In this document: in pieces, positions 40,910-49,415 of the stretch
Position numbering within the stretch: the first letter of the stretch is position 1
Layout: each line of letters opens with the position of its first letter
Assembly (NCBI GenBank): GCA_034423015.1
Contig: DAOUJG010000064.1
Span: 62,001-126,000 of the forward strand
Direction: 5' to 3'
DNA from: JAGWBJ01 sp034423015
GTDB lineage: Bacteria > Chloroflexota > Dehalococcoidia > Lucifugimonadales > JAGWBF01
Length of the DNA: 64,000 nucleotides
Position numbers and translations under genes: made by a program
The notes under the pieces: model-generated
What the model was told of the DNA's origin: nothing
Seen by the model: only the letters and a program-made list of their open reading frames with translations
The model's database searches: none

Positions 40910-40922
40910 AGTGAACGTCACT
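40910..40922. promoter_or_regulatory. Palindrome in the divergent intergenic region (candidate operator 2)
   Basis: AGTGA-ACG-TCACT is a perfect inverted repeat with 5-bp arms, sharing the GTGAAC half-site with the palindrome at 40836-40850. It lies upstream of the -35 of the regulator promoter and could serve both divergent transcripts. Confidence 0.5.
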
Positions 40923-40966
40923 TTTCGGTTGTATCGTAAGGCTATGAACGTTACGGGCCATTCCAT

Positions 40967-40981
40967 TGACGTCACTTGACA
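40967..40981 (+). promoter_or_regulatory. TGACGTCA palindrome abutting the amidase -35 box
   Basis: TGACGTCA (40967-40974) is self-complementary and is followed at once by CTTGACA, the -35 of the amidase promoter. A protein bound here would affect RNA polymerase. The sequence is related to the AACGTCAC half of the palindrome at 40910-40922. Confidence 0.4.
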
Positions 40982-41004
40982 CCCGGTCATTCGATGGTCA
41001 AAAT
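40976..41004 (+). promoter_or_regulatory. Sigma-70-type promoter for the amidase operon
   Basis: TTGACA (40976-40981) and CAAAAT (40999-41004) are separated by 17 nt. The leader to ATG 41040 contains GAGGAGG five bases before the start. Confidence 0.6.
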
Positions 41005-41039
41005 AGGTATCCGTCCGCGATAACGTGCGAGGAGGCGGC

Positions 41040-42446
41040 ATGGACAGAGCCGACATACCGTACCTATCGGCCGGCGACCTCTCCAGGCTCATCGAGAAGA
41101 GGGAGGTCTCCCCCGTGGAGGCCGCCGAGGCCTACCTGGACCGCATCGACGACCTGGACTTCAAGTTCAACGCCTACCTGACCGTGACCCGCGACCTGGC
41201 CACGGACGCAGCCCGGCAGGCCGAGCGGGACATCGCCGCGGGCAACCACCGGGGCCCCATGCACGGCGTGCCCGTGGCCGTCAAGGACCAGTTCTGGAGC
41301 AAGGGCGTCCGCTCCACCGGCGGGTCGCGGATACTGATGGACTTCGTTCCCGACGACGACGCCACGGTGATCGCCAACCTGAAGAAGGCCGGCGCCGTCC
41401 TGCTGGGCAAGACCAACGTCACCGAGTTCGCCGTCACCGGCTACACCCACCGGTTCAGCACCCCGCGCAACCCCTGGGACCTGGACCGCTACACCGGCGG
41501 CTCCAGCGGCGGTTCCGGGGCCGCCACCGGGGCGTTCATGTGCGCCACCTCCCTAGGCGAGGACACCGGCGGCTCCATACGATGCCCGGCCACCTGGTGC
41601 GGCCTGGTGGGACACCGGCCCTCCTGGGGCAGGGTCAGCCGGTACGGCGTCATGCGGGGAGTCTGGTCCATGGACGCCGTAGGCCCCATCTCCAGGACCG
41701 TGGAGGACGCGGCCATCACCATGGGGGCCATCGCCGGTCACGACCCCAAGGACCCATATACGTCCGACACCCCTGTCCCCGACTACCGGGCCGCCCTGGA
41801 CGGGGACGTGAGGGGGATGAAGGTGGGCGTCATCTCCGAGATCATGCACAGCGACCTGGTCGAGTCCGAGGTCCGGGACGCCGTGTCCCAGGCGACAACG
41901 GTCCTGGGCGGCCTGGGGGCCACGGTGGAGGAGGTGTCCATACCCCTCTCCACCGCGGCCAGCGCCGTCTCGGGCACGTTGCTGGGAGTGGAGCCCGCCG
42001 CCACCCACCGCAAGTGGGTGCGGGAGCGGCTGCAGGACTACGGGCACGACAACCGCATCGGCCTGGTCGTCGGCAGCATCATGCCGGCCCAGGCCTACTA
42101 CAAGGCCCAGAAGCTCAGGTCCATGATCAAGGGCCAGGTGCATGCCGCTCTGGACACCTACGACGTGCTGGTGCTTCCCACCAGCGGCAGGCCGGCCCCC
42201 GAGGTGGAGGACGACCCGGTCATCACCAGCAAGGAGACCTCCTCCAGGCTGGCGTTCCTGTTCACCCGCATCTTCAACCTCGCCAGCGCCCCGGCCCTGT
42301 CGGTGCCCTGCGGGTTCACCTCCGGCGGCCTCCCCATCGGGATGCAGATCGGGGGCCGGCCCTTCGGAGACGACGTGGTGCTGAAGGTGGCCCACGCCTA
42401 CGAGCAGGCCACACCCTGGCACACCATGAGGCCCACCCATGCCTAA
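41040..42446 (+). CDS. Amidase (amidase-signature family)
   Basis: The product is 468 aa. It has the complete Ser-cisSer-Lys triad of the family: K82 in PVAVKDQFW, S155 in YTGGSSGGSGA and the nucleophile S179 in GEDTGGSIRCPA. This family hydrolyses amides, including as GatA in tRNA amidation, but GatA partners are absent here and the downstream genes point to catabolism. The start is ATG 41040. Its last 8 bp overlap the next gene, so it is coupled to the tricarballylate-dehydrogenase-like flavoprotein. The substrate is unknown. Confidence 0.9.
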   Translation: MDRADIPYLSAGDLSRLIEKREVSPVEAAEAYLDRIDDLDFKFNAYLTVTRDLATDAARQAERDIAAGNHRGPMHGVPVAVKDQFWSKGVRSTGGSRILMDFVPDDDATVIANLKKAGAVLLGKTNVTEFAVTGYTHRFSTPRNPWDLDRYTGGSSGGSGAATGAFMCATSLGEDTGGSIRCPATWCGLVGHRPSWGRVSRYGVMRGVWSMDAVGPISRTVEDAAITMGAIAGHDPKDPYTSDTPVPDYRAALDGDVRGMKVGVISEIMHSDLVESEVRDAVSQATTVLGGLGATVEEVSIPLSTAASAVSGTLLGVEPAATHRKWVRERLQDYGHDNRIGLVVGSIMPAQAYYKAQKLRSMIKGQVHAALDTYDVLVLPTSGRPAPEVEDDPVITSKETSSRLAFLFTRIFNLASAPALSVPCGFTSGGLPIGMQIGGRPFGDDVVLKVAHAYEQATPWHTMRPTHA

Positions 42447-43923
42447 TACGACATCGCGCTACGACGTGATCGTGGTCGGCGCCGGCAACGCTGCCCTGAC
42501 CGCTGCTCTATCCGCCTCCCAGGCCGGGGCCAGGGTCCTGGTGCTGGAGAAGGCCCCCGAGGCGGAGAGGGGCGGCAACAGCCGGTTCAGCGGCGGCCTG
42601 TTCCGCTTCGCCTACGACGGCATCGAGGAGCTGAAGCCCTTCCGCCGGGACCTCTCCCCCGCCGATTGGGACCGGGTTGAAGCGGGCCACTACGACACCG
42701 ACCGCTACTACCAGGACATCATGCGGGTGACCCAGGGCCAGGCCGACCGGGAGCTGTCCCTCAAGCTGACCGGCGAGTCCTACTCCACCCTGGCCTGGAT
42801 GACCGGGCTGGGCGTGGACTGGGACTGGACCTCCCTCTGGTCCGTCGACTCGGGTGAGCGCCTGCGGTTCAACCCCGGCGCAGTGCTGGAGGCCAGGAAC
42901 AAGGGCGTCGGCCTCATGGACTCCCTCTACCGGGCGGTGGGCCTAGCGTCCATAGACGTGGCCTACGGCGCCAAGATGACGGCCTTCCTCCAGGACGGCC
43001 GCGGCGGGGTCACCGGGGTGCGCATCCGCACGCCCGATGGCACCGAAGACGCCCCCGCCGGCGCCGTAGTCCTGGCGTCGGGCGGATTCGAGGCCAACGC
43101 GGAGATGCGGGCCCGCTATCTGGGCCACGGGTGGGACCAGGTGAAGGTTCGCGGGACCAAGTTCAACACGGGAGAGACCCTGCGCCTGGCCCTGGAGCTG
43201 GGCGCCAAGCCCGTGGGCCACTGGCAGGGCTGCCATGCTACCCCGGTGGACGGCGACTCGGCGCCCGTGGGCGACCTGCGCCTCACGGACAGGACCAACC
43301 GCCTCTCCTATCCCTACTCCATCATGGTCAACGTGCTGGGGCGTCGCTTCATCGACGAGGGAGAGGACACTGGGGGCTATACCTATGCCAAGACGGGGCG
43401 GGCCGTCCTGACCCAGCCCGGCGCCATCGCCTACCAGATATTCGACGCCAAGACGGTCCACCTGCTGGAGGAGCGGTACTCCACCGGGGCGCCGGTGGTC
43501 TCCGAGACCATCGAGGGGCTGGCCGGCGGTCTCTCCATTCCCGCGGACGCCCTGTCCCAGACCGTGGCCGAGTACAACGCCGCCGTGCTGCCGGGGAGGT
43601 TCGACCCCGCGGTGAAGGACGGCAAGGGAACGGCGGGGCTGGAGCCTCCCAAGTCCAACTGGGCGCTGCCCCTGGACACGCCCCCCTACACGGCATACTC
43701 CGTGGCCTGCGGCATCACCTTCACCTACGGGGGCATCCAGATCGATACCCAGGCGCGGGTCATCGACACCGAGGACAACCCGGTCCCCGGCCTCTACGCC
43801 ACCGGGGAGATAACCGGGGGCTTCTTCTTCCACAACTACCCCGGCGGCACCGGCCTGATGCGCGGCGCGGTGTTCGGGCGCATCGCCGGGGCCAACGCCG
43901 CCGCCGAGGGTGCGGGCAAGTAG
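42439..43923 (+). CDS. FAD-dependent oxidoreductase, tricarballylate dehydrogenase (TcuA)-like
   Basis: The product is 494 aa and fits the fumarate reductase/succinate dehydrogenase flavoprotein group, closest in pattern to TcuA, which oxidises tricarballylate to cis-aconitate. Visible are the FAD motif VIVVGAGNAALTAALSA, GGNSRFSGGLFRFAYDG, VVLASGGFEAN, GRRFIDEGEDTGGYTYA and the C-terminal GLYATGEITGGFFFHNYPGG. No partner TcuB is adjacent, so the electron acceptor is unknown. It overlaps the amidase gene by 8 bp and is 3 bp before the MmgE/PrpD gene. Confidence 0.88.
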   Translation: MPNTTSRYDVIVVGAGNAALTAALSASQAGARVLVLEKAPEAERGGNSRFSGGLFRFAYDGIEELKPFRRDLSPADWDRVEAGHYDTDRYYQDIMRVTQGQADRELSLKLTGESYSTLAWMTGLGVDWDWTSLWSVDSGERLRFNPGAVLEARNKGVGLMDSLYRAVGLASIDVAYGAKMTAFLQDGRGGVTGVRIRTPDGTEDAPAGAVVLASGGFEANAEMRARYLGHGWDQVKVRGTKFNTGETLRLALELGAKPVGHWQGCHATPVDGDSAPVGDLRLTDRTNRLSYPYSIMVNVLGRRFIDEGEDTGGYTYAKTGRAVLTQPGAIAYQIFDAKTVHLLEERYSTGAPVVSETIEGLAGGLSIPADALSQTVAEYNAAVLPGRFDPAVKDGKGTAGLEPPKSNWALPLDTPPYTAYSVACGITFTYGGIQIDTQARVIDTEDNPVPGLYATGEITGGFFFHNYPGGTGLMRGAVFGRIAGANAAAEGAGK

Positions 43924-43926
43924 CTG

Positions 43927-45288
43927 ATGGACGAGACCCGCCGCCTGGCCGAGTTCGCGGCGGGGCGCCGTTACCAGGACCTCCCGCCCTCCGTCGTCGA
44001 GGCGGTCCGGGTCTACGTGCTCGACAACCTGGCCAGCGGCCTGGTGGGCTCCCGCACTCCCTGGGCCGACATGGTCGGCGGCCTAGCCCGCGAGACGGCC
44101 CCCGACGGCCCCTGCTCCGTGTTCCAGCGCCCCTGGACCACGTCCCCGTCCCACGCGGCCCTGGTCAACGGGACCATGATCGGCGGCTTCGAGACGGACC
44201 ACGCCTTCGTCCCCGGCTCCTGTCACCCCAGCGCCGCCGTCTTTCCCGCGGCCCTGGCCGTCGCCGAGAAGCGCCGGCTGGACGGACGGTCCTTCATCGC
44301 GGCGGTGGCCGCCGGCTACGAGCTGGCGTGCCGGGTGGGCGTGGCCGCCACCCGGTCGGTGGAGGACCAGCGGGGGTTCCACGGCCCGGGGACCAACGCG
44401 CCCTTCGGCGGGGCGGCGGGCGCGGGCCGCGCAATGGGGCTGGACACCGAGGCGATGGTCAACGCCCTGGGCATCGCCGGCTCCCACGCCGGCGGGCTGC
44501 TGGAGTTCGCCCGGGAGGGCGCCATGACCAAGCGCCTCCACGTGGGCCGCGGCGCCCAGATGGGGCTGGAGAGCGCCCTCCTGGCCTCCCGGGGGTTCAC
44601 CGGCCCCTCCACCGTCCTGGAGGGTGAGAAGGGGTTTCTGCGCGTCTACTCTCCCAGCCCCCGCCCCGAGCTTCTGCTGGAGGGCCTTGGAGAGCGTTAC
44701 CTGCTCATGGACATGCTGGTCAAGGCCTACCCCTGCCACGCCTCCTTCCACCCAGTCGTCGAGGGCATCCACCGTCTCAGGGCCGGCGGCGGCATGGGGC
44801 CGGGCCCCGTCGAGTCCGTCCGGGTGGTGGGGTACGAGCGTATAATAAAGCGCCACGACCAGCGGGAGCCCACCAGCGTCCTGGGCGCCCAGTACAGCCT
44901 GCCCTTCTCCGTGGCCGTCGCCCTCTGCCGGGACATCGCCGACCCCCTCACCTACAGCGAGGAGACCCTGTGGGACCCCGCCATCCGGAAACTGGCGTCG
45001 TCTGTGGAGCTGGCCGTGGACGGGGAGCGGTTCGGCAGGCCCGGCGGCCCGGCCGCCGAGGTGTCCCTGACCGTGGGAGGCGCTGTCCGCACCTTCCAGG
45101 TGTCGGGCTGGAAGGGCGCTCCCGGCAACCCCTACACCTTCGACGAGATGGCCGGCAAGTTCCGGCGTTACGCGGCTGGGTCCCTGGACCCGGTGAGGAT
45201 CGAGCAGGTGGTGCGGACAGTCTCGGCCCTGGAGGACGCCGACGTGGGAGACCTGGCCGCGTTGCTGAGGACGGAGGGGCCCCGATGA
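43927..45288 (+). CDS. MmgE/PrpD family protein
   Basis: The product is 453 aa. Family signs are the N-terminal VVEAVRVYVLDNLASGLVGS, a DHAFVPGSCHPSAAVFPAALA segment (family GHPS-type motif with the HPS triad), GAAGAGRAMGLD, and AYPCHASFHPVVEG. The family includes 2-methylcitrate dehydratase and cis-aconitate decarboxylase. Directly after a TcuA-like dehydrogenase, a hydration or decarboxylation of an unsaturated tricarboxylate-like product is a reasonable guess. Its stop overlaps the aroE start (ATGA). It is only distantly similar to the other MmgE/PrpD protein at 8207. Confidence 0.87.
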   Translation: MDETRRLAEFAAGRRYQDLPPSVVEAVRVYVLDNLASGLVGSRTPWADMVGGLARETAPDGPCSVFQRPWTTSPSHAALVNGTMIGGFETDHAFVPGSCHPSAAVFPAALAVAEKRRLDGRSFIAAVAAGYELACRVGVAATRSVEDQRGFHGPGTNAPFGGAAGAGRAMGLDTEAMVNALGIAGSHAGGLLEFAREGAMTKRLHVGRGAQMGLESALLASRGFTGPSTVLEGEKGFLRVYSPSPRPELLLEGLGERYLLMDMLVKAYPCHASFHPVVEGIHRLRAGGGMGPGPVESVRVVGYERIIKRHDQREPTSVLGAQYSLPFSVAVALCRDIADPLTYSEETLWDPAIRKLASSVELAVDGERFGRPGGPAAEVSLTVGGAVRTFQVSGWKGAPGNPYTFDEMAGKFRRYAAGSLDPVRIEQVVRTVSALEDADVGDLAALLRTEGPR

Positions 45289-46148
45289 TGGTCCGAGGCG
45301 TCGGCATCATCGGATACCCCATCCGCCACTCCATCTCCCCGGTGTTCCAGCAGGCGGCCCTGGACCACCACTCGCTGGACGCCACGTACACGGCGTGGGA
45401 GGTGACCCCCGAGGGGCTCGGCGATTTCATGGCCGAGCTGCGGCGGGCCGACGCCCTGGGCATCAACGTGACCGTCCCCCACAAGGAGACAGTGATATCC
45501 TACCTGGACGAGGTCGACGGCTGGGCCTCCGACGCGGGCGCGGTCAACACCGTTCGCAAGGACGGCGCCGCCCTCGTGGGACACAACACTGACGGCATCG
45601 GCTTTCTCCGGGCTCTCGAGGGGGAGGCCGGGTTCTCTCCCCAGGGGAGGAGGGCGCTGGTCGTCGGGGCGGGCGGCTCCGCCAGGGCGGTGGCCCTGGC
45701 CCTGGCCCGGTCCGGCGTCGCCTCCATCACCATCGCCAACCGCACGCTCCGGAGGGCCGGGGACCTGGCCGCCGCCGTATCCGGCCGGGGGGCGCCGCCA
45801 GGGCGGCAGGCTCCGCCGGACGTAACGGCCGTCTCACTGGAGCAGGTAAAGGACGCTGCCTCCTCAGCCGACCTGATCGTCAACTGCACTACCCTGGGTA
45901 TGAGGCACGGGCCCGACGAGGCGGGGACGCCGCTGAGGGCGGACCGTATACCTTCCCGCGCCCTGGTCTACGACCTGGTGTATAATCCTCCCGATACGCC
46001 CCTGCTGATTGAGGCAAGGAAGGCCGGGGCCGACACGCTGGGAGGCTTGGCGATGCTCGTCTACCAGGGGGCCGCCGCCTTCGAGTACTGGACGGGGCTG
46101 GAGGCGCCGGTGGGGGTGATGATGAAGGCGGCGAGAGGGGCGTTGTGA
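45285..46148 (+). CDS. aroE: Shikimate dehydrogenase (AroE)
   Basis: The product is 287 aa and reduces 3-dehydroshikimate to shikimate with NADPH. Substrate residues are visible: HSISPVFQ, the catalytic lysine in NVTVPHKE, and the aspartate in GHNTDGIGFL. The nucleotide motif is LVVGAGGSARAVALALA, and the adjacent NRTLRRA suggests NADPH preference. The start is ATG 45285, overlapping the MmgE/PrpD stop codon, so a biosynthetic gene is translationally coupled to a catabolic-looking one. It heads aroE-aroC-aroK-aroB. Confidence 0.94.
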   Translation: MMVRGVGIIGYPIRHSISPVFQQAALDHHSLDATYTAWEVTPEGLGDFMAELRRADALGINVTVPHKETVISYLDEVDGWASDAGAVNTVRKDGAALVGHNTDGIGFLRALEGEAGFSPQGRRALVVGAGGSARAVALALARSGVASITIANRTLRRAGDLAAAVSGRGAPPGRQAPPDVTAVSLEQVKDAASSADLIVNCTTLGMRHGPDEAGTPLRADRIPSRALVYDLVYNPPDTPLLIEARKAGADTLGGLAMLVYQGAAAFEYWTGLEAPVGVMMKAARGAL

Positions 46149-46185
46149 CAAGTCCACCGGCAGCGGCAGCCTCCGGGAGGTTCCA

Positions 46186-47370
46186 TTGGTCCGGTTCCTG
46201 ACGGCGGGAGAGTCCCACGGGCAGGGCTTGGTGGTCATCGTCGAGGGCGTCCCGGCGGGGCTCCCCCTGGACGAAGACTACATCGGCGCACACCTGGCCC
46301 GGCGGCAGCGGGGCTACGGCCGGGGCGGCCGGATGCTCATAGAGCGGGACCGGGCGGTCATCCTCTCCGGCGTGCGCCACGGCCTGACCCTGGGAAGCCC
46401 CATCGGGATGACCCTGGAGAACCGCGACTGGGTCAACTGGCAGGAGTCCATGAGCGTCGTCCCGGTGGAGGGCGAGGTGGCGCGCATTACCCGGCTGCGC
46501 CCGGGCCACGCCGACCTCCCCGGGACCATGAAGTATGGCTTCCAGGACGTGCGCAACGTCCTGGAGCGGGCCAGCGCCAGGGAGACGGCCGCCAGGGTGG
46601 CCGCGGGCGCCGTGGCCCTGAGGTTGCTGGAGGAGTTCGGCATCGAGCTGCACAGCCACTCGGTATCCATAGGCGGCGTGTGGGCCAACCCTCGTGAGCC
46701 CATAGACTGGCAGTCCGTCGAGGAGTCCCCCGTGCACTGTGCCGACCCCGAGGCGGGGCCCAGGATGATGGCCGTCATCGACCGGGCCAAGGAGGCCGGC
46801 GATACCGTCGGAGGCGTGGTGGAGGTGGTGGCCACCGGCGTGCCCATGGGGCTGGGCTCCCACGTCCAGTGGGACAGGAGGATAGACGGCCTCATCGCCC
46901 AGGCCCTCATGTCCATCAACGCCGTGAAGGCAGCCTCCATCGGCGAGGGCTGGGAGTCGGTGGACCGCATGGGCTCCCAGGTCCACGACGTGATAGAGCC
47001 GGTCACCGACCCATCCCGGCCCTGGCAGCGGCGGACCAACCGCTCCGGGGGCACCGAGGGGGGGATGACCAACGGTATGCCCCTGGTGGCCCGGTTCGCT
47101 ATCAAGCCCATATCCACCCTGGTCAAGCCGCTACCGTCGGTGGACCTGGACACGGGCGAGGTGGTCCAGGCCCACTACGAGCGCTCCGATGTGTGCCAGG
47201 TGCCGCCGGCCGGGGTCATCGGCGAGGCCATGGTGGCCCTGGTGCTGGCCGACGTCCTGATGGAGAAGTTCGGCGGCGACAGCATCGAGGAGACCCGCCG
47301 CAACCACCGGGCCTACCTGCAGACAGTGGGCCCCCGGAAGGGTCCTTCGGGCCCGGAATGCCGGGAGTAA
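46186..47370 (+). CDS. aroC: Chorismate synthase (AroC)
   Basis: The product is 394 aa. It converts 5-enolpyruvylshikimate 3-phosphate to chorismate with reduced FMN. Signatures are the N-terminal FLTAGESHGQGLV, GRGGRMLIERDR, the RASARETAARVAAGA element and the C-terminal NRSGGTEGGMTNG. I chose TTG 46186, preceded by GGGAGG at the right spacing; no ATG or GTG fits the family's start. It lies 37 bp after aroE and its stop overlaps the aroK ATG (TAATG). Confidence 0.95.
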   Translation: MVRFLTAGESHGQGLVVIVEGVPAGLPLDEDYIGAHLARRQRGYGRGGRMLIERDRAVILSGVRHGLTLGSPIGMTLENRDWVNWQESMSVVPVEGEVARITRLRPGHADLPGTMKYGFQDVRNVLERASARETAARVAAGAVALRLLEEFGIELHSHSVSIGGVWANPREPIDWQSVEESPVHCADPEAGPRMMAVIDRAKEAGDTVGGVVEVVATGVPMGLGSHVQWDRRIDGLIAQALMSINAVKAASIGEGWESVDRMGSQVHDVIEPVTDPSRPWQRRTNRSGGTEGGMTNGMPLVARFAIKPISTLVKPLPSVDLDTGEVVQAHYERSDVCQVPPAGVIGEAMVALVLADVLMEKFGGDSIEETRRNHRAYLQTVGPRKGPSGPECRE

Positions 47371-47945
47371 TGGAAGCGGACGCCCTCCCCCGGAACGTCA
47401 TCCTCATCGGGTTCTCCGGCACGGGAAAGACCCGGGTGGGCAGGGAGGTGTCCCGCCTCCTGGGCTGGGAGTTCGTCGACACCGACGAGGAGATCGAACG
47501 CAGTGCCGGCAAGCCGGTCCGCCGCATCTTCGCCGAGGACGGAGAGGCCGCCTTCAGGGACCGGGAGCGGGCCCAGGTCCGCGAGGCCTGCCGGGGGGAG
47601 CGCCGGGTTGTCTCCACGGGCGGCGGCGCGCCGGTGGACCCCGAGAACCGCGCCGCGATGCTGAGCGGGGGGGCCGTGGTCTGCCTGGACGCCCAGCCCT
47701 CGGCCATCTACCGCAGGCTCGTCGAGGACGCAGGCAACTCCGTGGCCGGGCGTCCCATGCTCGCGGGGTCCGACCCACTGGGCCGTATCGCCTCCCTCAA
47801 GGAAGAGCGGCGGGCGTCCTACGCCTCCGCCCACCACACCGTAGCCACCGACGGCCTGACGGTGGAGGAGGTGGCCGGAAGGGTCGTGGAGCTGGTCGGC
47901 CTCGCCCGCCGGGGGACGGAGGTGTCCCCCCGGGGGAGAGGATGA
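47370..47945 (+). CDS. aroK: Shikimate kinase (AroK)
   Basis: The product is 191 aa and phosphorylates shikimate at the 3-hydroxyl with ATP. The P-loop is GFSGTGKT near the N-terminus, the shikimate-binding DTDEEIE and the STGGGAP motif follow, and GRPML precedes the lid region. ATG 47370 overlaps the aroC stop; an in-frame ATG at 47358 would add four residues. The stop overlaps the aroB ATG (ATGA), so the pathway genes are translationally coupled. Confidence 0.94.
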   Translation: MEADALPRNVILIGFSGTGKTRVGREVSRLLGWEFVDTDEEIERSAGKPVRRIFAEDGEAAFRDRERAQVREACRGERRVVSTGGGAPVDPENRAAMLSGGAVVCLDAQPSAIYRRLVEDAGNSVAGRPMLAGSDPLGRIASLKEERRASYASAHHTVATDGLTVEEVAGRVVELVGLARRGTEVSPRGRG

Positions 47946-49072
47946 CGGAGAGGACGAGGGAGCGTATGAGGGAGAGCAGCGACCTGGCCGCCGAGGTTAC
48001 CCACTTGGGCGGCCAGTACCAGGTCCTGGTGGGATGGGGGCTGCTGGACGACCTGGGCGCCCGGGTCTCCGGCCTGGGTCTGAAGGGGCCCGCCTACATC
48101 GTCAGTGACGACCGGGTGTTCACTCCCTACGGCCGCCTTGCTCAGCGCTCTCTCGAGAGGGCGGGCATTCCCACCCACTGCTTCATCATCCCGGCTGGAG
48201 AGGCCAGCAAGACCCTGGAGGTTGCCCAGGGGATATACCAGTGGCTCGTGGAGATGAGGGCCGAGCGGCGTCATCCCATCGTGGCGGTGGGCGGGGGCGT
48301 CGTCGGGGACCTGGCCGGCTTCGTGGCCGCGACCTTCCTGCGGGGGATGCCCTTCGTCCAGGTCCCCACCAGCATGGCCGCCATGGTCGACGCCTCCATC
48401 GGGGGCAAGGTTGCCGTGGACCTGGCCCAGGGCAAGAACCTGGTCGGCTCCTTCTATCAGCCCCGGCTGGTGCTGGCGGACGCGGCCGCCCTGGCCACCC
48501 TGGGAAAGCGCGAGCTGGCCGAGGGGTGGGCCGAGGCCATCAAGCACGGTCTCATCATGGACGCGGACCTGTTCGCCGTGTTCGAGGAGCACGCCGAGGA
48601 GCTGATGGGCCTGGAGCCCGAGCTGTCCACCGACGTGATCCGCCGGAGCGTCGCCATCAAGGCCCGGGTGGTGAGCGAGGATGAGAGGGAGACCCTGGGC
48701 CGTCGCATACTCCTGAACTACGGGCACACCATCGGGCACGCCATCGAGGCGGCCACGGGCTACGGCCGATACCTCCACGGGGAGGGGGTGTCCGTGGGGA
48801 TGACCGGGGCCTCAATCATCGGACGAGAGCTGGGGCTGACCGGCCAGGACGTCGTGGACCGGCAGCGGCGGGTCCTCGAGCTCTTCGGCCTCCCCACCGC
48901 GGCCGGGGACGTGGAGCCCGAGGACCTCTTCCGGGCAATGTCCCTGGACAAGAAGACCGAGAGCGGCTCCATCCGCTGGGTCATGCTGGAGGACGTGGGA
49001 AGGGCGGTGGTTACCCGGGACGTCCCCGGCGATCTGGTGGAGAGGACGGTCCGCGGACTCCTGGGCCCGTAG
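47942..49072 (+). CDS. aroB: 3-dehydroquinate synthase (AroB)
   Basis: The product is 376 aa and converts DAHP to 3-dehydroquinate, using NAD and a divalent metal. Visible are VGGGVVGDLAGFVAATFLRG, the QVPTSMAAMVDASIGGKV element (PTS-LLA-MVD-S-GGK family motif), GKNLVGSFYQP, the metal histidine in NYGHTIGHAIEA and HGEGVSVGM. The start overlaps aroK. It completes aroE-C-K-B; aroA, aroD and aroF/G are not in the window. It is convergent with the GYD gene, only 7 bp away. Confidence 0.95.
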   Translation: MTERTRERMRESSDLAAEVTHLGGQYQVLVGWGLLDDLGARVSGLGLKGPAYIVSDDRVFTPYGRLAQRSLERAGIPTHCFIIPAGEASKTLEVAQGIYQWLVEMRAERRHPIVAVGGGVVGDLAGFVAATFLRGMPFVQVPTSMAAMVDASIGGKVAVDLAQGKNLVGSFYQPRLVLADAAALATLGKRELAEGWAEAIKHGLIMDADLFAVFEEHAEELMGLEPELSTDVIRRSVAIKARVVSEDERETLGRRILLNYGHTIGHAIEAATGYGRYLHGEGVSVGMTGASIIGRELGLTGQDVVDRQRRVLELFGLPTAAGDVEPEDLFRAMSLDKKTESGSIRWVMLEDVGRAVVTRDVPGDLVERTVRGLLGP

Positions 49073-49079
49073 TAGCCTA

Positions 49080-49415
49080 TCAGGCGAACTCCTGCAGGAT
49101 GCGGCTGAACTCGTCCTCCAACGACGGGATGCTGTCCACCACCTGGGGCAGCTCCTCCTCGGGAAAGGCCTTGAGGGTCGTGCTCCTCACGTTCCCCAGG
49201 CTGGAGAGGCCCAGGGCGATGGAGGCGCACGCCTGATCGTCGGGGGCCTCCAGGATGCCCACCAGGTCGTACTGCCCCATGGTCAGGTAGATGTTGGGGA
49301 GGCGCCCGCCCGCGGCCTCCACCGCCTGCCGGACGGCGCTTACGTGCTGGGGCAGGTACCTGATGTTTCGTAGACCCTCGTCGGTGTAGGTCATCAACAG
49401 GACGTAGCTGGGCAT
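49080..49415 (-). CDS. GYD-domain protein
   Basis: The product is 111 aa and matches the small ferredoxin-like GYD family of unknown function: YVLLMTYTDEGLRNIRYLP, a GQYDLVGILEAPDD segment in which the name-giving GxYD occurs as GQYD, and GNVRSTTLKAFPEEEL. It has no membrane segment or signal peptide. Its ATG lies directly at the end of the TauE/SafE gene (49415 and 49416), so it is translated from the same message. The function is unknown; some family members are linked to regulation or small-molecule binding. Confidence 0.82.
   Translation of the reverse strand: MPSYVLLMTYTDEGLRNIRYLPQHVSAVRQAVEAAGGRLPNIYLTMGQYDLVGILEAPDDQACASIALGLSSLGNVRSTTLKAFPEEELPQVVDSIPSLEDEFSRILQEFA

Noticed and set aside
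41040..42446. GatA subunit of the tRNA amidotransferase
   Set aside because: The triad fits, but no gatB or gatC is adjacent and the gene is coupled to catabolic flavoprotein and MmgE/PrpD genes.
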